A stretch of 64,000 nt of DNA from positions 33,595,321 through 33,659,320 of the forward strand of contig NC_133115.1 of the NCBI RefSeq assembly GCF_022965805.1, written 5' to 3'. The stretch is from Primulina eburnea (taxonomy: Eukaryota > Streptophyta > Magnoliopsida > Lamiales > Gesneriaceae). This document shows, in pieces, positions 47,052 to 60,235 of the stretch. Within the stretch, counting starts at the first letter, position 1; the number at the start of each line of letters is the position of its first letter. The position numbers and the translations under genes were made by a program. The notes under the pieces were generated by a model. It worked only from the letters and a program-made list of their open reading frames with translations. It did not search any database and was not told where the DNA came from.

Positions 47052-49668
47052 ATGGATCATAAGCCGTCACCTAAAGATGATGACAGCGTCCATCTGCCTA
47101 TCTCTGAGCTTGAAAGAAAGCTCTGCGATGCAGAGATCGTTAGTCCCACAAGATTCCAGCCACGTACTTTCAGCGAGCTGGGTGCACAAACCTGCAGCTC
47201 CGCAAATTCGGTGTCCGTAGACCGGCCGCCTATTCGAGCTCCTGAAAAAAAGCTTACGCTTTTTGCCCTCCGCCTTGCAGTGCTGGAAAAGGCAGCCTCA
47301 GGGATTGGGACTCTCAGTTTCATATGGGCTACGGTTGTTTTGCTCGGGGGTTTCGCCATAACTCTTGATAAAACAGACTTCTGGTTCATTACTGTGATAT
47401 TGTTGATTGAAGCGGCTAGGATTTTTAGCAGAAGTCACGAGCTTGAATGGCAGCATCAGGCTACATGGTCCATCACCGATGCCGGGATCAGTAGTTTCCG
47501 TGCTCTAAAATTGAGCTCGAACCATATCATCGAAGCCGCAAAGACAGCCTGCAGACCGGATGTTCTTTCAGGAAAGAAGAGCCAGCAGAATAGGGAGCTA
47601 GCATTGACAACTTGTCAGGCGAGCAGAAGGGATTTGGGTAAAAAGATGCCTAGTCGAACGTGGACAAATTCCGAGGTTCCTCTTATTCCTTATGGAAAAT
47701 GGGTGTTCTATTCAAAAAATGTCAGCAAGCTTTTGTATTGGCTACAACTGGCGTCTGCCACAGCTTGTGTGGTTCTATCCCTGATAAAGCTTGTGCACCG
47801 GAACTATGGGGAAGTGGAGAAGAGTGATAGCGATAAAAGGAACCGGAAATCGGCTCTCATCATATTCTACTCATTGGCTTTGGCTGATGCATTGCTTTTT
47901 CTCTTGGAGAAAGCTTATTGGGAATGGAAAGTTAGTGTTCAGAAGATATTGGATCAGGTGAATAAGGAGTGTGAATTGGGTGAATCAGGTTTGATTTCGA
48001 TTCGGAGATTTTTCTATGATGCCTATTCGAAATGTGTGAATGGAAGCATATTTGATGGCCTGAAAATGGACATGACTTCATTTGCTATGGAGTTGTTGGA
48101 ATCCAGCTCCTCCGATGAGCAGCTGATTGGAGCAAGAATCTTGAGAAAATTTTCGACCATTTCGTGTTTTTCTGAGGACACGCTTCAGAAGATTGGGATC
48201 AATTTATCTGTTATGGGGAGGATGGTGGAAATGTTGAACTGGAAAGATCCTCAAGAAGAAGAGATCAGGTATTCTGCAGCCGAGATTTTAGCAAAATTGG
48301 CCGGTATAAAGCAAAACTCGCTGCGAATTGCTGAAATTCCAGGTGCTCTGGAGTCAACGTCATGCCTGCTACATGTCAGCAGAAGCCACAATAGAGCTGC
48401 CGATGAAATCTCCGAGAAAAGGATAATCTTTGACGATGAAAACTATGGTTCTTGGACGTTCAATCACTTGGGGCTTCAGATTTTGAAGAAACTAGCTCGT
48501 GACCACGATGTCTGTGGAAAAATCGGCAACACGAGAGGTCTGCTGCCAAAGATTATCGAATTCACTCATGCAGATGAGCGGCTGCTGAAGAGTCCAACTG
48601 CGGCACCGTCTCAAATTTTGACAGTGAAACGGTCATTGCAGGTTCTAAAGATGCTGTCCAGTACCTCGGGTGCTGCAGGCAATCGACTGAGGAAAGAGAT
48701 ATCAGAGATAGTATTCACAATTAGTTACATCCGTGATATATTAAGATATGGAGAAAAACAACCGGAGCTGCAAATATTGGGAATTGAAATTTTAACAAAT
48801 CTTGCAATAGAAGATGAGGCAACAAAGATAATTGGAGGTACAGGTGGGGTGCTTAAGGAACTGTTCAACATTTTCTTGAATGATGAATTTCCGGCAAAAC
48901 AGAGTAACGTACGAGCAGTTGCCGGAGAAGCATTAGCTATGTTGGCTTTGGAGAGTCAGGATACGTGCGAACGGATTCTTAAGTTAGGAATAAACGGGAA
49001 TCTGATAAAAGCTCTGGAAGTTCCATTGCTTCGCATAAATGCAGCAAGAATCGTGCGAAATTTATGCGCCTATAGTGGAGAGGATTCATACCAGCAACTA
49101 AAGAATCTAACTGCTGCAGGGCCTATTGTAAGTATCTGTGTGGTGTGGTATTTTCTTCACTAGACTCTTTTAGTAAATACAGAACCGATTCTGAATTTGT
49201 AACTTCTCCTACTTACTACAGGTTCTTGAGGCCATAATGAAGGAGGAGGACAAATTGCAAGAAGTAATGACTGGAGCGGCAGGATGTATTTTCAACCTCA
49301 TGACATCTGAAGACTCGAAAATCATGCTCAAGAAATCGGGGTTAAGAGAATTCGACCTGGCTCGTCGCCTTTTCATGATTCTGAAGAAGTACCAGGATCC
49401 ATCAATTAAAGTTCCAAGCATAAGAAGGTATGCAATAGAACTTGCAATATGGATGATGAGAGATGATTACACGAATATTCAAAGTTTTATGAGCTTGGGA
49501 ATGGAGAGGGAGCTTAAGTCTATACTAGAGACGACATCAGAGCTGGAGAATTTCAACATTTTCTGTGGAGCCGTTGGCCTATGCCGCCACCGATTACCAA
49601 TGCACTCATTGGTTGAAACAGCAATAAAAATGTTGGAAAATGACCAAAAGAACAGGGACGGCATATAA
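47052..49668 (+). CDS. Membrane-anchored ARM-repeat superfamily protein, two exons
   Basis: Exon 1 47052-49127 and exon 2 49222-49668 encode 840 aa; donor ATT/GTAAGT, acceptor CTACTACAG/GTT. The N-terminal ~70 residues are polar. Four hydrophobic segments follow at about 85-104, 110-123, 228-247 and 267-286. The rest is a helical armadillo-type region with repeat-like blocks (YSAAEILAKLAGIKQNS, LQILGIEILTNLAIEDEATK, VRAVAGEALAMLALESQD, RINAARIVRNLCAYSG). It matches a plant-specific family that I recall as At5g18980/At3g06210, of unknown function; ARM repeats usually bind proteins. Translation without splicing would stop shortly inside the 94-base intron at residue 703. It converges with the alpha/beta hydrolase gene. 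Confidence 0.9.
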
Positions 49669-50327
49669 AATATTTTCCATGCAAAAGCACCCCGTGATAC
49701 GCAGTCAGAACAGATGTAATAATCGCACAAGGATCCAACATTCTTTAATTGCTGGAGTATTTTACCATAGAAATTGAAGGGTATTCTATTTATTATCTGT
49801 ACCGGTAGATATGTTCCAATCGATGCACATCAAAGCATAAAGTGAATTTTCAACACTTGTATTTCTTGATTATCTTGGAGTAGCGTTATGCAGTATTTCT
49901 TTATTGCACAACATAACAAGCTATAATACTTCAGCATATTTTAAGTTCAACTCCCCGTCGCATTTAATCCAATACATTAACGCAAGCTAGAAAAATAGAG
50001 ATGTACAACTTCTGTGCATGTTGCGAGTCATGAACGCTCAAATCCATCCCATTAACATAAATCAAATCAATGAGTTATACAACAAACTGGTCATATCTAC
50101 AGAGGAGCAAGAAGAAAGAATCGTATGACAGAAACTATCAACTGTACAGAACCTGGGAAAGAATATTTGGTACACAGTTACAACAACAGCAACAACAACA
50201 ATTTTAACCACAATCCTTCTATTTCATCGTGTTCCTCAGTATACTCCTCTAAAGACCAACTATTTCACAACACTACAATTTAGCAGCACACTTTCAATAT
50301 ATGCATTCTTCAATCATGAACTAATAA
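49669..50327. other. Convergent 3' region of the ARM and alpha/beta hydrolase genes
   Basis: About 660 bases that must hold both 3'UTRs. It includes a (CAA)n run near 50185-50201. No further gene is seen. Confidence 0.6.
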
Positions 50328-53300
50328 TCATCTGTTCCTGAAGAAATTGAGATCCCAACGGCGTAACAGGCCATCCATGATATTGCTTGCCGGGTTCTTC
50401 TCAACTTTAACGACGACTCTCGTCTGATCATTCATGTCAGCGTCGAATGTACCCTGACTGCCTGATGTTGTATCACCACGAGATGTCACCCCAGTAGTTT
50501 CTTGTCCCATTGGATGCTGTGCAGCATCATTTCTTGCCCAGACATTTGAATAATCGACGAAGTCACCACCAGGTAAATGGCCATTACATGGTGATGTGTC
50601 GCTTGGAGAAGTTTCTTCCGTCTTTGGTCCTGAAATTGGAGTGCAAAACAGTGGAGATTCTAATTCTGATTTGCTCAGTTTAGGAAATGGCATCTGAGAT
50701 GCTGGTTCGTGATCCTTAACAGTTGATGTGGTAATTGAGTCTGTTATTATGGAATCACTCCAGTTAGAATCCCCTTGTTCATTCTTTAGTGCTGGTTCTG
50801 GTTTTGTTTCTGGTTCTGGGAGTTTATCACCACCGTTGGATGATGGTTGAGGGTGTGTAACCTCCAAGTCCTTCAGCGACTCAAGCACAGCTTCCATGAA
50901 CATCTGAAAATTTCGCAAAAATCAATAAATAACATATCATTTCAAGGCGAAGAACATGTGGATCTAAGGAGATTCACCCCCAAAAAAATTCGAATTTTAC
51001 CCTCTCTTCTTCCTCCACGTTGCTTGGGAAATCTGACAAAGTATCGAGAGGATACTCAACATATTCGTCATCATCAATTGATGCAGGTGCATGAGAACAA
51101 TGACTGCCATTGGAGAGTTCAAAGCTGATCATACTAGAAGATGATGGATGAGAATCAGATCCCCTACTTTCCACCTGGAGAGTACAGAGGATCGTGGTGA
51201 GTCAGATGCACTGAAGAACTGCATCTATTGCACAAAAATCAGAAAAAGGTATCATTCTGGTACGTACATATTAAAGCACAACAAAAGGTGTTCCCAATAT
51301 TTGAAACTATACTAGGGACGTCCAATTAATATTTGTGCTAAAATTTATAGAGATACCTGCGCATCAAGTTCATTATTTTTAGACGAAATATCAGCGGGAA
51401 CCTGCGTAAAACAAAAACAGAAATCAGCCATTTGCCACTGATTATTGCAGAAGAAAACCACAATATCTAGTGGTTCCCTACCCAAAAGCTTTGACGTGGA
51501 GAATGAGCAAAAGGAAAAACCAATGAACATATTTCAAATCATTAATCTCTTTATGGTGCCAAGGTAACCCATCTTCCTTCCACATTTGTCACTGTTTTAA
51601 AGAGATATATCTTACCACTATTGTACTCATAGGTCTCCTGGATCGAAGTTGTTTAATGGCATCCTCGGTGCTACTAGTTGTTGCACCTGAATAAAAATAA
51701 ATTCAAGCAAGCGTGTCTATTTGAGAAAAGAGAAAAAGAGAAAAATAAGATTGAAAAGCACAAAAAATGGAGCAAAACAATATGAGTGTTTACCAGAAGG
51801 TGAACCCACTAATTCATCAAAATATTCCTCATCACGAGAAGTGCTCAGACTATTCTGGAGGTAATAAATGAACGTTGTGGTTTAGTCAGAGATTTAGCCA
51901 TTAGAAGACCGCCAAAATCAATAGTGTCAAAGAAAGAAATCAATTTACCTTCCCGAAGTAGTCTCTAGTCAAGTTATAAAATGCACTTTCTATTTCATCC
52001 TCGGGAGGTTGTAATACATTGTTGAAAAAAATACAAATTGAATCAAAGTAAAATTGAGGTCGGGGAGAATTGTGATCACCCTCAAATTTGATTATATTTT
52101 TGTCCCCCTGCAGATTTACGGATACAAGGGCATGAACACAAAAATAACATGAGATAATAGCACAAACATGTCGCATGAAAAACTTACTATCATTACCACT
52201 TATTAAATAACGAGAGAGAGAAATTCATCAAAATATTAAACGAGGAAAATTCAATCAGAGTTGGAAGACAGATTTTGCATAATAAGGAAATGATTAGTCA
52301 TCAGCTGGAGTGAAGTGGTGAAGCATCCTATAACAGAAACACATCTAATGGCACTGCGAATCTTAGTTAAATGAATTAGAGCATACATGAACTACCATGA
52401 GTTATTCTCAATCTTGTGCTCGTGCCCTCGTGGGCTTTCACTTGCGTCATTACTCATGGTATTATCTCACCTCTGACAGTATTTTCTTTCGTCTTTTTTA
52501 ACACTCGAACTCAGGATCTCTAGATTTAAGTACATAGGTTCTTATAGTGAGTACCAATTGAGCGTAGCCCATGATCGTTACAATACTTAAAGTTGGAGGT
52601 CTTGTGTTGGGAAGACAAAAGAAACCACTTCTAGGGTTGAGATAATGCTACGAGTAATGGCATGAGAAAGCCCACTAGGGCACGAGGCCCAAGATTGAGG
52701 ATAGTTCATGATCATTATAGTAACAAAGCCATCCATGGTGAGACTCGTTTTACTCACATTTGAAAGGATATCGAAAACATTATCCTTGTACCTAGTTTTG
52801 GACATATGCTGATTCGGCAGGTTGAACAATCAAATCAAACTCCATTTTTGAAATGAAATGCATTTAATGAAGGGAAAAAATTATGGCATCTGCTTTCACG
52901 GCTATTAAAAAATCATCTACCTTAGATATAGTTCATTTAATTTTGTGACAGGCAAATAGCATGGACAGACATGTATCAGTCTCAAAGAAATTACCATATA
53001 AGCATCAAATATCCGATCAGAATGATGGGGTTGTATGAAATCATCATCAACGGCGTGACCAAAAAGAACTGGAACAAAGCAAGATTTTGCAACCTAGAAA
53101 ATAAGCAAGTAGTCAATTTCGTTAAAAAAAATACGCAAACAAGTGCTTGTAACCTAAAGACCCAGAAAAATGGATAAAGAATCACCCGGCATAGAAACAG
53201 GTATCAGCTAAATAAACTTCAAAGAAAATATAGATTTTTCTTCATGGTTAGTCAACCCTAAAATGGTGTCACCAGGATGGTCTCAGATGGAATCGCCTCT

Positions 53301-56300
53301 TTCACCTTTACCAAAATTAAACTTTTATTTGATCATTCTGATGTGAGTCACTCGATCTGAATCCAAATAAACTTGGTCGTGCTTTGCAACCAAACTTAAG
53401 AAAAAACACACTACCGGTGACGACTAACAACCATGAATTAGAAAACTCGAATTCATGGTGTCTGGATGTTAAGTGACACAAGTCATCCTTCAACTGTGTA
53501 TAAAATTGGCATGCTACCAATTTTTATGCATATCACTAGTACAGAATCAGAATTTCATGAAAAGGAAAGAAAATTATCTCCGCATGGAACAAAAAAATCA
53601 CAAAATAATGTGTGTTCATGTATGTAAACACATGCACACCATGTACAATATTACTATCCATAAAAAATTAATTCATGGGAATATATTTAAAAACCACGTT
53701 TATCGATAAATAAATAAGTAACCAAATCCAGCCCACACAGATATACAAGCAACAACTTATATACCACAAACAATTTTTTCTACACATAAATATGAGCATT
53801 GCTATTTATTAATACACTTTATTTTTAAAATTTCTCATATTCATGAAAGTGTTGAAAACTTAGGAAGATTTCCTACACCGTGATGTGTATAAAAACCAAG
53901 CGAAGCTAAAATCTTAAGAGCAGAAGGAGGAAGTTGGAAGAAAGTCTATATGATTGGGTCAACATACATGTAAATTAAAGAAATATAAGGAACATAAATA
54001 GCTTAGGGTACACTTGTGATTAAAAATAACAGTTCAGGATACCTTGATTGCATTGAGCTCCATTATGTCAAATTTTGCCTTTTTCTGAATAGCTCTACGC
54101 ATATACTGGATTGCAAACTTAACCTGGAAATGAGAAAATACAGAACTGTTTAACAAACAGTGGACTGAGCCCTAAGTAAAAGAATGGATAACAGACTATG
54201 ACTCTTGTTCATACAACATTGACCTGAAACTAGGTTGATAAATTGGTAGCTTACAGTGAATCTGGGAAGGCGAACTTTGTAAGTATCAACCAATTCCATC
54301 ATCAAGTCAACTAAATCAGAGAAGGGGCTGTCTAGCACCATTCCTGCTATGGAAGGATCCTCAACTCCATACATCAAGCTGAAAGAGTAGAATGTCATGT
54401 CTATTGAGTATTGGCATAGTCCTATAGCCGACACAGAACATCTGCAAACTTGGAGCTTGATGCCCCGATAATCACACAATGTTTATGTCCCCCCCAAAAA
54501 AAATCTTCTGTGCATAGACAGCTAGAGAAGCTATCCTTTCTGTTTTTGCTCCTTCTAAGCAGTATGAAGAGAAAGCATTATTTATATGCCTTCGTACATA
54601 AGACATCAACACCCAGCTTGTAAGTGCATTGATATAAGGAATTCATGAAACAGTCCCGCCCGACTTTATTAGATATCCATCGTCTTTTATTCCATATAAG
54701 CTTGTAGCTTGCAGCATATGTAATATCAGGTATTGGTTTTACACAGATACATAGAGACAGCTTCTAGAGAAGTTCCCTCCACCAAAGATAACTATTTAAC
54801 TAAAAAATACAAATAAATAGAAAAGGATAAAAGCATAATTTTTTGACAATGTATCCAAGCATGGCACACCTGCAATTCAAACCATTGTTCTAAAATGCGG
54901 ACTTAATTGGTGCCTAAGTGGAATGTGTTAAGTGTGGGCGAAGTGTAATGATATGGCCAAAAACAGAAAAAGGAACCGTCAACCCATGAGTTAACTATAT
55001 TAAGAGTGTTTAGCATCCAATAAAAGTGTCCGCTTTTTAGTTTTAATATCAATATTACAATTTATGTTATTTAATAAAAAATATAAATGCAGGGTTGATG
55101 AGTAAGATGATGAAACAAAATAGTAATGCACGATTGTTGAACAGTCAAATGATGAAGGATAAATTAGAGAGTTTACTACCAAATGATGCTAGTAATAAAC
55201 AATATTGGATAGTTCAAGGCTGTAATGATGAAGATCTTCATCAATACCTTACAATGTATAAAAGATATCAATGCTAAAGCAATTAGGGACTTTGAGAAAA
55301 TGAATTTATATCGGAGACATATTGATGAAGAAGAGGTTATTTAATCCGACAAAAAAGTTAAATATCGCTAGGGCTTTTTTGGTATCAGGTATTATGGTAG
55401 GAAACTGTTAATAATTACATATTTGCGAATTCTGTATTTTTGAGAACTTGAAATGTTGTGAATTTAGTCTTAAATTTATTATGTTTATCCATAATTTTAT
55501 CTATTGTTTGGCCTGAGATACATAAAATTATATTAAATTTTAAAGTATCTATTTACGCTTAAACTCCAACTAAGTATGTTTTAAGTCAGTAATATTAACG
55601 CTTGCTTGACCTCGACAATTCGCCACAGTGCTTTCTAGAACTTGACTTTAACCGAGTGACAAGAATAGAGAAACTAACCTAGTAACAGCACCCATGGAGC
55701 GGCCCCATAAACCAATCAAGGAAACATTCCCATCCCCCCTTAGATATTTAACAACAGCTTGGAGATCATCCTTCTGCAGAGTGACCACCACATTGGATCA
55801 TTAAAATACAGGACTAGAATCTAGCGATTACTGAAAGCTAGTAAAACATAGCTGGGATATATGGCATAGCATTTGATATCAGACTGGAGAATAAAATCAA
55901 AAAATGAGCAGAGAAATTAATATGGAAATATTTATTTTAACTTGAAGCGTTTGCAAGCTGCTAAAAATTTACAATTGATAGAAACTTTTTGCACTTCCAG
56001 GTTCCAAGTTATCAAGCATTTTTTTATTATCTCCTCCTGCGGAGTTATTTATAGTGTCCAAGATTTCTTGACAGATGGGCATATCAACGGGGCCAGATAA
56101 CATGTGATGGGAGGACATGAAGTAGTAACCACTTACTTCATTCCACCCCAGAGTGACGTGCTCTCCTCCAGAGAGTCCAGAACCAGAGAAATCAAGAGTA
56201 AAAACAGTAATATTTGACGGTAACAATATAATGGCAGCTTCACTGGCATCTGTGCGGCAACCACTGAAAAAAGATGAAAGACACATATTAAACAAAAAAT

Positions 56301-59300
56301 ATGAGAGTGAACAATCTTAACTTCACGTACCTAGGTCTTACGTATATTCAGCGTAGAAGCCTTACTTCCCTTGAATTACAGGGACATATCAGCGCAGGTA
56401 CATTTTATAATCATATTTCTCAAGCCCAATATTAAACATTAATATGTGGGTAATGATTCCATGCACATCACGTGATACTGGAACTAGCAACTATATCAAA
56501 ATAGGCAGTGGCACGTACCAAGCATACAGAGAAAGGAAACAGGCTAGTCAAATTCACACTTGATGTGCAGCTTAGGTAGTTATCAACCCCTAATACAGCG
56601 CAACAGATCTTGCCAGAAGGTCAACTAAGGACAAAGAAACAGAAGAGAAACTAACAAAATAAACATATCAATGACCAGAAATTTGATCCAAACATACCCA
56701 ACAAGTTCTCAGGAATCACTCACTATTTTAAATATCATGGATTGCAACTCAACCACATGCAAGAATACTGATATAATAACTTCCAGGTCCAAACAGAGGT
56801 TTCTTCCACTAACCCAAATTACTGACCTATTTCCATGGCAGTAAATTACACAGGGTAGTGCATTTCCTTCAGGACTGACTATAGGCTTGTAATGGCTACA
56901 TTGAAGAACATCTCCTCGGCTATTTATCACCTGAAAGATTAAAAAAATTATATTGAAAAACTTATTTGTTAATCAAAGTTCACACGAAATGAAAGAATTG
57001 CTCCACCTGCACAAGATCCATTTCCCATTACACATGTGGGTCTTTTTTCTACTATCCAATATTTTTGTAACTATTGTAATTCTTCAGCGGGTATGATGTG
57101 ACACTGATTTTCTACCACGTATTTTGATAGTGGCGCCAAAGACATACCTATTCAACTGATAGCTGCAAATATCCCACGTTAACCGAGGACCTCACTCCCA
57201 AAAATGGAAAGATCAATATTAAAAGAAGAACCAATTCAACAAATTTTTGCTTCTATTGTTCAAAATATCTCTAACCCAAATTTTTGTCAATGTAAGTTGT
57301 CTATTACCAGAAATTCAAGCCTATGTCCTAAAGAGAGCATTATGTAGAAAATCCATTTTTTCCAACACTATGCCACAATGCTTGACTCCACTCACAATAT
57401 ATTATTAAAATGATGGGAGTCTGATTATAGCTATCGCAATTTGCACTATGGTTGGCTAGCTTACCAGTGATTAATGGTCTAAAAGACTAAAAGTACCACA
57501 CCAAAGACCAGGCAGCAATGGTGGTTCAAGACAACATTAAAAACAGAAAGTGAAACACAGCACAACAATCGCTCTTTTATGCCAACAACATTCTAACAGC
57601 TCTGTTTTGCTCTTGAGATGTGACGATAAGGATCTATAATATGAGGATAAATAAATTAAAAAATGTGATAACATAACTATTTTTAAATCCAATTGTTATA
57701 AAACTCGAGTCAAATGCTAGAGTCAAGTGTTAGATGAGGCAAGGAAGTAGAGTTCTATCCTTCGCACCAAACAGCGCTTAAAGGTATTAAACAAGGTATA
57801 AATAAACAATAAATGGAACTAATCCTACTATAGTTGTCAAAGGCGCAAAAAGCTTAGCGAATCACACAACCAGAGCTTCAGTGCACTCCAAAGCGTGCAC
57901 CTTCCATGAAGCGCATGATTTTTTATTTTTTATTTTGTGTTTCATAGAAAAACAGCTTTTTTATTTAAAAAATCTAACAGACGAGAAATCTCCAACTAGA
58001 AGTATGATTTCTCCTATACTTATTAAAAAATAGAGCAAGAGAAACCCTAATATATTGTTGTAGCCTTTGCCATTTGCCCTCACATTTAAATATTTGATGC
58101 TTGAAAGATGAAAATGATGATGATTTAATATTTGATATCTCATGTTTCATATTTTTTAAAATAAACTGATTTTATTTTTATTTTTTACAATATTTTATTT
58201 ATTGCGCATTACGTCTGCTTTGTGCTTTATGCCCCAGGATACCTGAGCGCTTTAATGCGCCTTGCGCTTTTGACAACTATGAATCCTACGCAAATCATGT
58301 CCATTTTCTACTAAACAAATTTAAGATGATAAATGAGCTTCAGGAATCCATTTTCAGGGCGACTAGATGTACAAGAAGGATTATAGATAGCAACTTGAAA
58401 GGTGTGAGAAAATGGACGACACGATGTACAAGAAGGATCATAGATATAGCAACTTGCAAGGTGTAAAATTATCAGGTGTTCCTTTCTGATACAACAGGAT
58501 TTTATTTATAAGAAACTTGAAAAACAACCCATTACAGTTGCAAAGATTGCAAATAAAGAAAAAGAAAAGAAAAGAATTAGTGAGAGAATAAGACAGAAAA
58601 AGATAAGTGAATCCAAGTACTACACGTAAATAGTGTCTCACCTCCAAATCTTTCCTTTGGTAGCACTTGCCTTTCAGCGTAAATTCTTGATCTAACAAAT
58701 CATTTTTTGGATTGTATTCAGCTCTGTATTTAAAAAAAGTAGATAAATAACTGAATTTATTCTCATGGCTACAAGATCCAAAAAATGGGTTGAGAAAGCA
58801 TGTCAAAAAAATTCTCCAACATTTATCATGTTTTGTTTAAAAAGAAACAAAGACATCTCAATTTCTTAGCCATAAAAAAGTTGACTATTTTTCATAATGC
58901 ATGTAGAGGAGATCTTGCGCATATCACAGTCAATTATTTTGTGTAGGTGCATCTTCATGACTTAGATTGTCTCATAAACTGTTCCATCAAATTTAAATAA
59001 CCAGTAAGCCAGACAGACCATAGTTACGTTCACGACATGCATTTTTTTGCTCAATCAAGAGCAGAAATTTTAATCTCACCAAGGCTTGTATAATGATGAT
59101 TGAAACATGTAGCGTGTTTTTATATCACAAGGAATAAGTTATTTTCTGTTAGCTAATAACCCTCAAGCATAGTATTCTAATTGTACCCTACCAGAAAACA
59201 AATTGAAGGTTAGTCGGTATTACTCTTACTCATCAGTTCCCAGTCATGAGATGCGTTAGTGAAAAAATATAACGGTGGATAAGCACAGCACTATATCTAC

Positions 59301-60235
59301 GCTCTTCTCACTTAGGAAAGTTCTCCCACATTTTATTAGGTGAAACTACATTCAAAGAAAGTTTTTATCCACCAACTATATTCTATTTTTAGTTCAATGG
59401 TTGATAGATTCAATCAAAAAACTATTCTGAGAATGCCAAATAAGGTATTTAGAGATTAAATGATGAATGACTTCCAACCAGTTAAGCACCGGCATGTCAA
59501 TTACATCACTAGGTTGAAAATTGTATCCTGTGATTGAATATTTTGAACTATATGACTGCTCCTGTGAACACTTTAGCACCTTCAGAAACATTTCACCAAA
59601 TAAGCACACTAATTGCTGGCATAGCTCTCAGTAAAATCCCTCAAATATAAGTAACTAAACTCTAGTCTAAATTAAAAATGCAGCGACAGATGTGCGTTCT
59701 TCTTCTTCGAGTGTTAGTATCTCGACAAAACAGAATCTTTCCACCATGCCCACACGTCATATAGCTTGCGAAAAGACAAGTGATCCATTTAAAATAATTG
59801 TCGAGACTTCAAATTCCAAACACTAAATAAGGAGACACGGAAAAACGTTAGTGTTATAGAATTTGAACCTAGCAATTCAGCAAGCAAAATTATCAGATGT
59901 AAACATTAAAGCACCAAATCCGAACAATAACAATAAAAGTAGATCAAACCAATCAAACAACATATTAATATTAATATAACCAATCAAATACAAATAAAAA
60001 GTAGTTAATTTCAGCCAGACCCAGCAACATATAACATATTCTCAAAACTAACCTCGGATGTTTTTGAAAAAAGCCAAAACAAAAAAAACAAAAAAACAAG
60101 CTTGACCAACAGATAAATAAATATATGCAGTGTAAATAAACCTAGACACAGAGTTGAAAAGATAAGACGAAAGCAGTAAAGATTTGATTTTTCTCACCTG
60201 GGTGGTCTTATAATGAAGTTTATAAGCTGTTCCAT
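50328..60235 (-). CDS. Alpha/beta hydrolase with long acidic C-terminal tail, 14 exons
   Basis: Exons in transcript order: 60235-60198, 58723-58642, 56930-56827, 56263-56137, 55773-55679, 54378-54255, 54123-54043, 53093-52995, 52107-51949, 51854-51794, 51686-51616, 51401-51357, 51174-51001, 50903-50328. Total 1,836 bases, 611 aa. All junctions are GT-AG and in phase. It starts MEQLINFIIRPPRAEYNP. The hydrolase core has HGN (oxyanion region), nucleophile Ser143 in LWGRSMGAV, acidic DDD at 233-235 after FGHAV, and His262 in GDHN, so a Ser-Asp-His triad is present. From about residue 304 the protein is low-complexity, Ser/Asp/Glu/Pro-rich and probably disordered. It resembles the plant S33-like family I recall as At3g23540; the substrate is unknown. 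Introns carry a hAT-like MITE and a SINE-like fold-back. Confidence 0.94.
52394..52716. repeat. Long inverted-repeat element with tRNA-like (SINE) core in intron 8
   Basis: Two arms of about 75 bp are inverted with roughly 80% identity by eye: CATGAGTTATTCTCAATCTT on the left, and CATGAACTATCCTCAATCTT read inward from the right. Both go on to GTGCCCT.GTGGGCTTTC and CATTACTC. Between them, on the minus strand, TACGCTCAATTGGTA (A-box-like) and GAGTTCGAGTG (B-box-like) are about 40 bases apart, as in tRNA-derived SINE heads. Confidence 0.6.
54885..55655. repeat. Putative decayed DNA transposon in intron 5
   Basis: The stretch starts CATTGTTCTAAAATGCGGAC and ends CTTTCTAGAACTTG, loosely inverted; similar ends bound 10037-10576. 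The interior has a 60-codon frame (55095-55277) that might be a transposon relic, but I recognise no domain. No target duplication was found. Confidence 0.35.
57829..58281. mobile_element. hAT-like MITE in intron 2 of the alpha/beta hydrolase
   Basis: Terminal inverted repeats TATAGTTGTCAAAGGCGCA (left) and CATAGTTGTCAAAAGCGCA (right, read inward) match at 17 of 19 positions. A perfect 8-bp target duplication AATCCTAC flanks it (57821-57828 and 58282-58289). The size is 453 bp with no coding capacity. The 8-bp duplication supports the hAT superfamily. Confidence 0.9.
58366..58479. repeat. 57-bp tandem duplication
   Basis: GATGTACAAGAAGGAT..TAG followed by GCAACTTG.AAGGTGT occurs at 58366 and again 57 bases later, with a few substitutions and a small indel. 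It is intronic, close to exon 2 of the hydrolase. Confidence 0.8.

Noticed and set aside
55095..55277. 60-codon intronic frame, possible hAT or other transposase remnant
   Set aside because: Too short, with no diagnostic residues; kept only as part of a putative decayed element.
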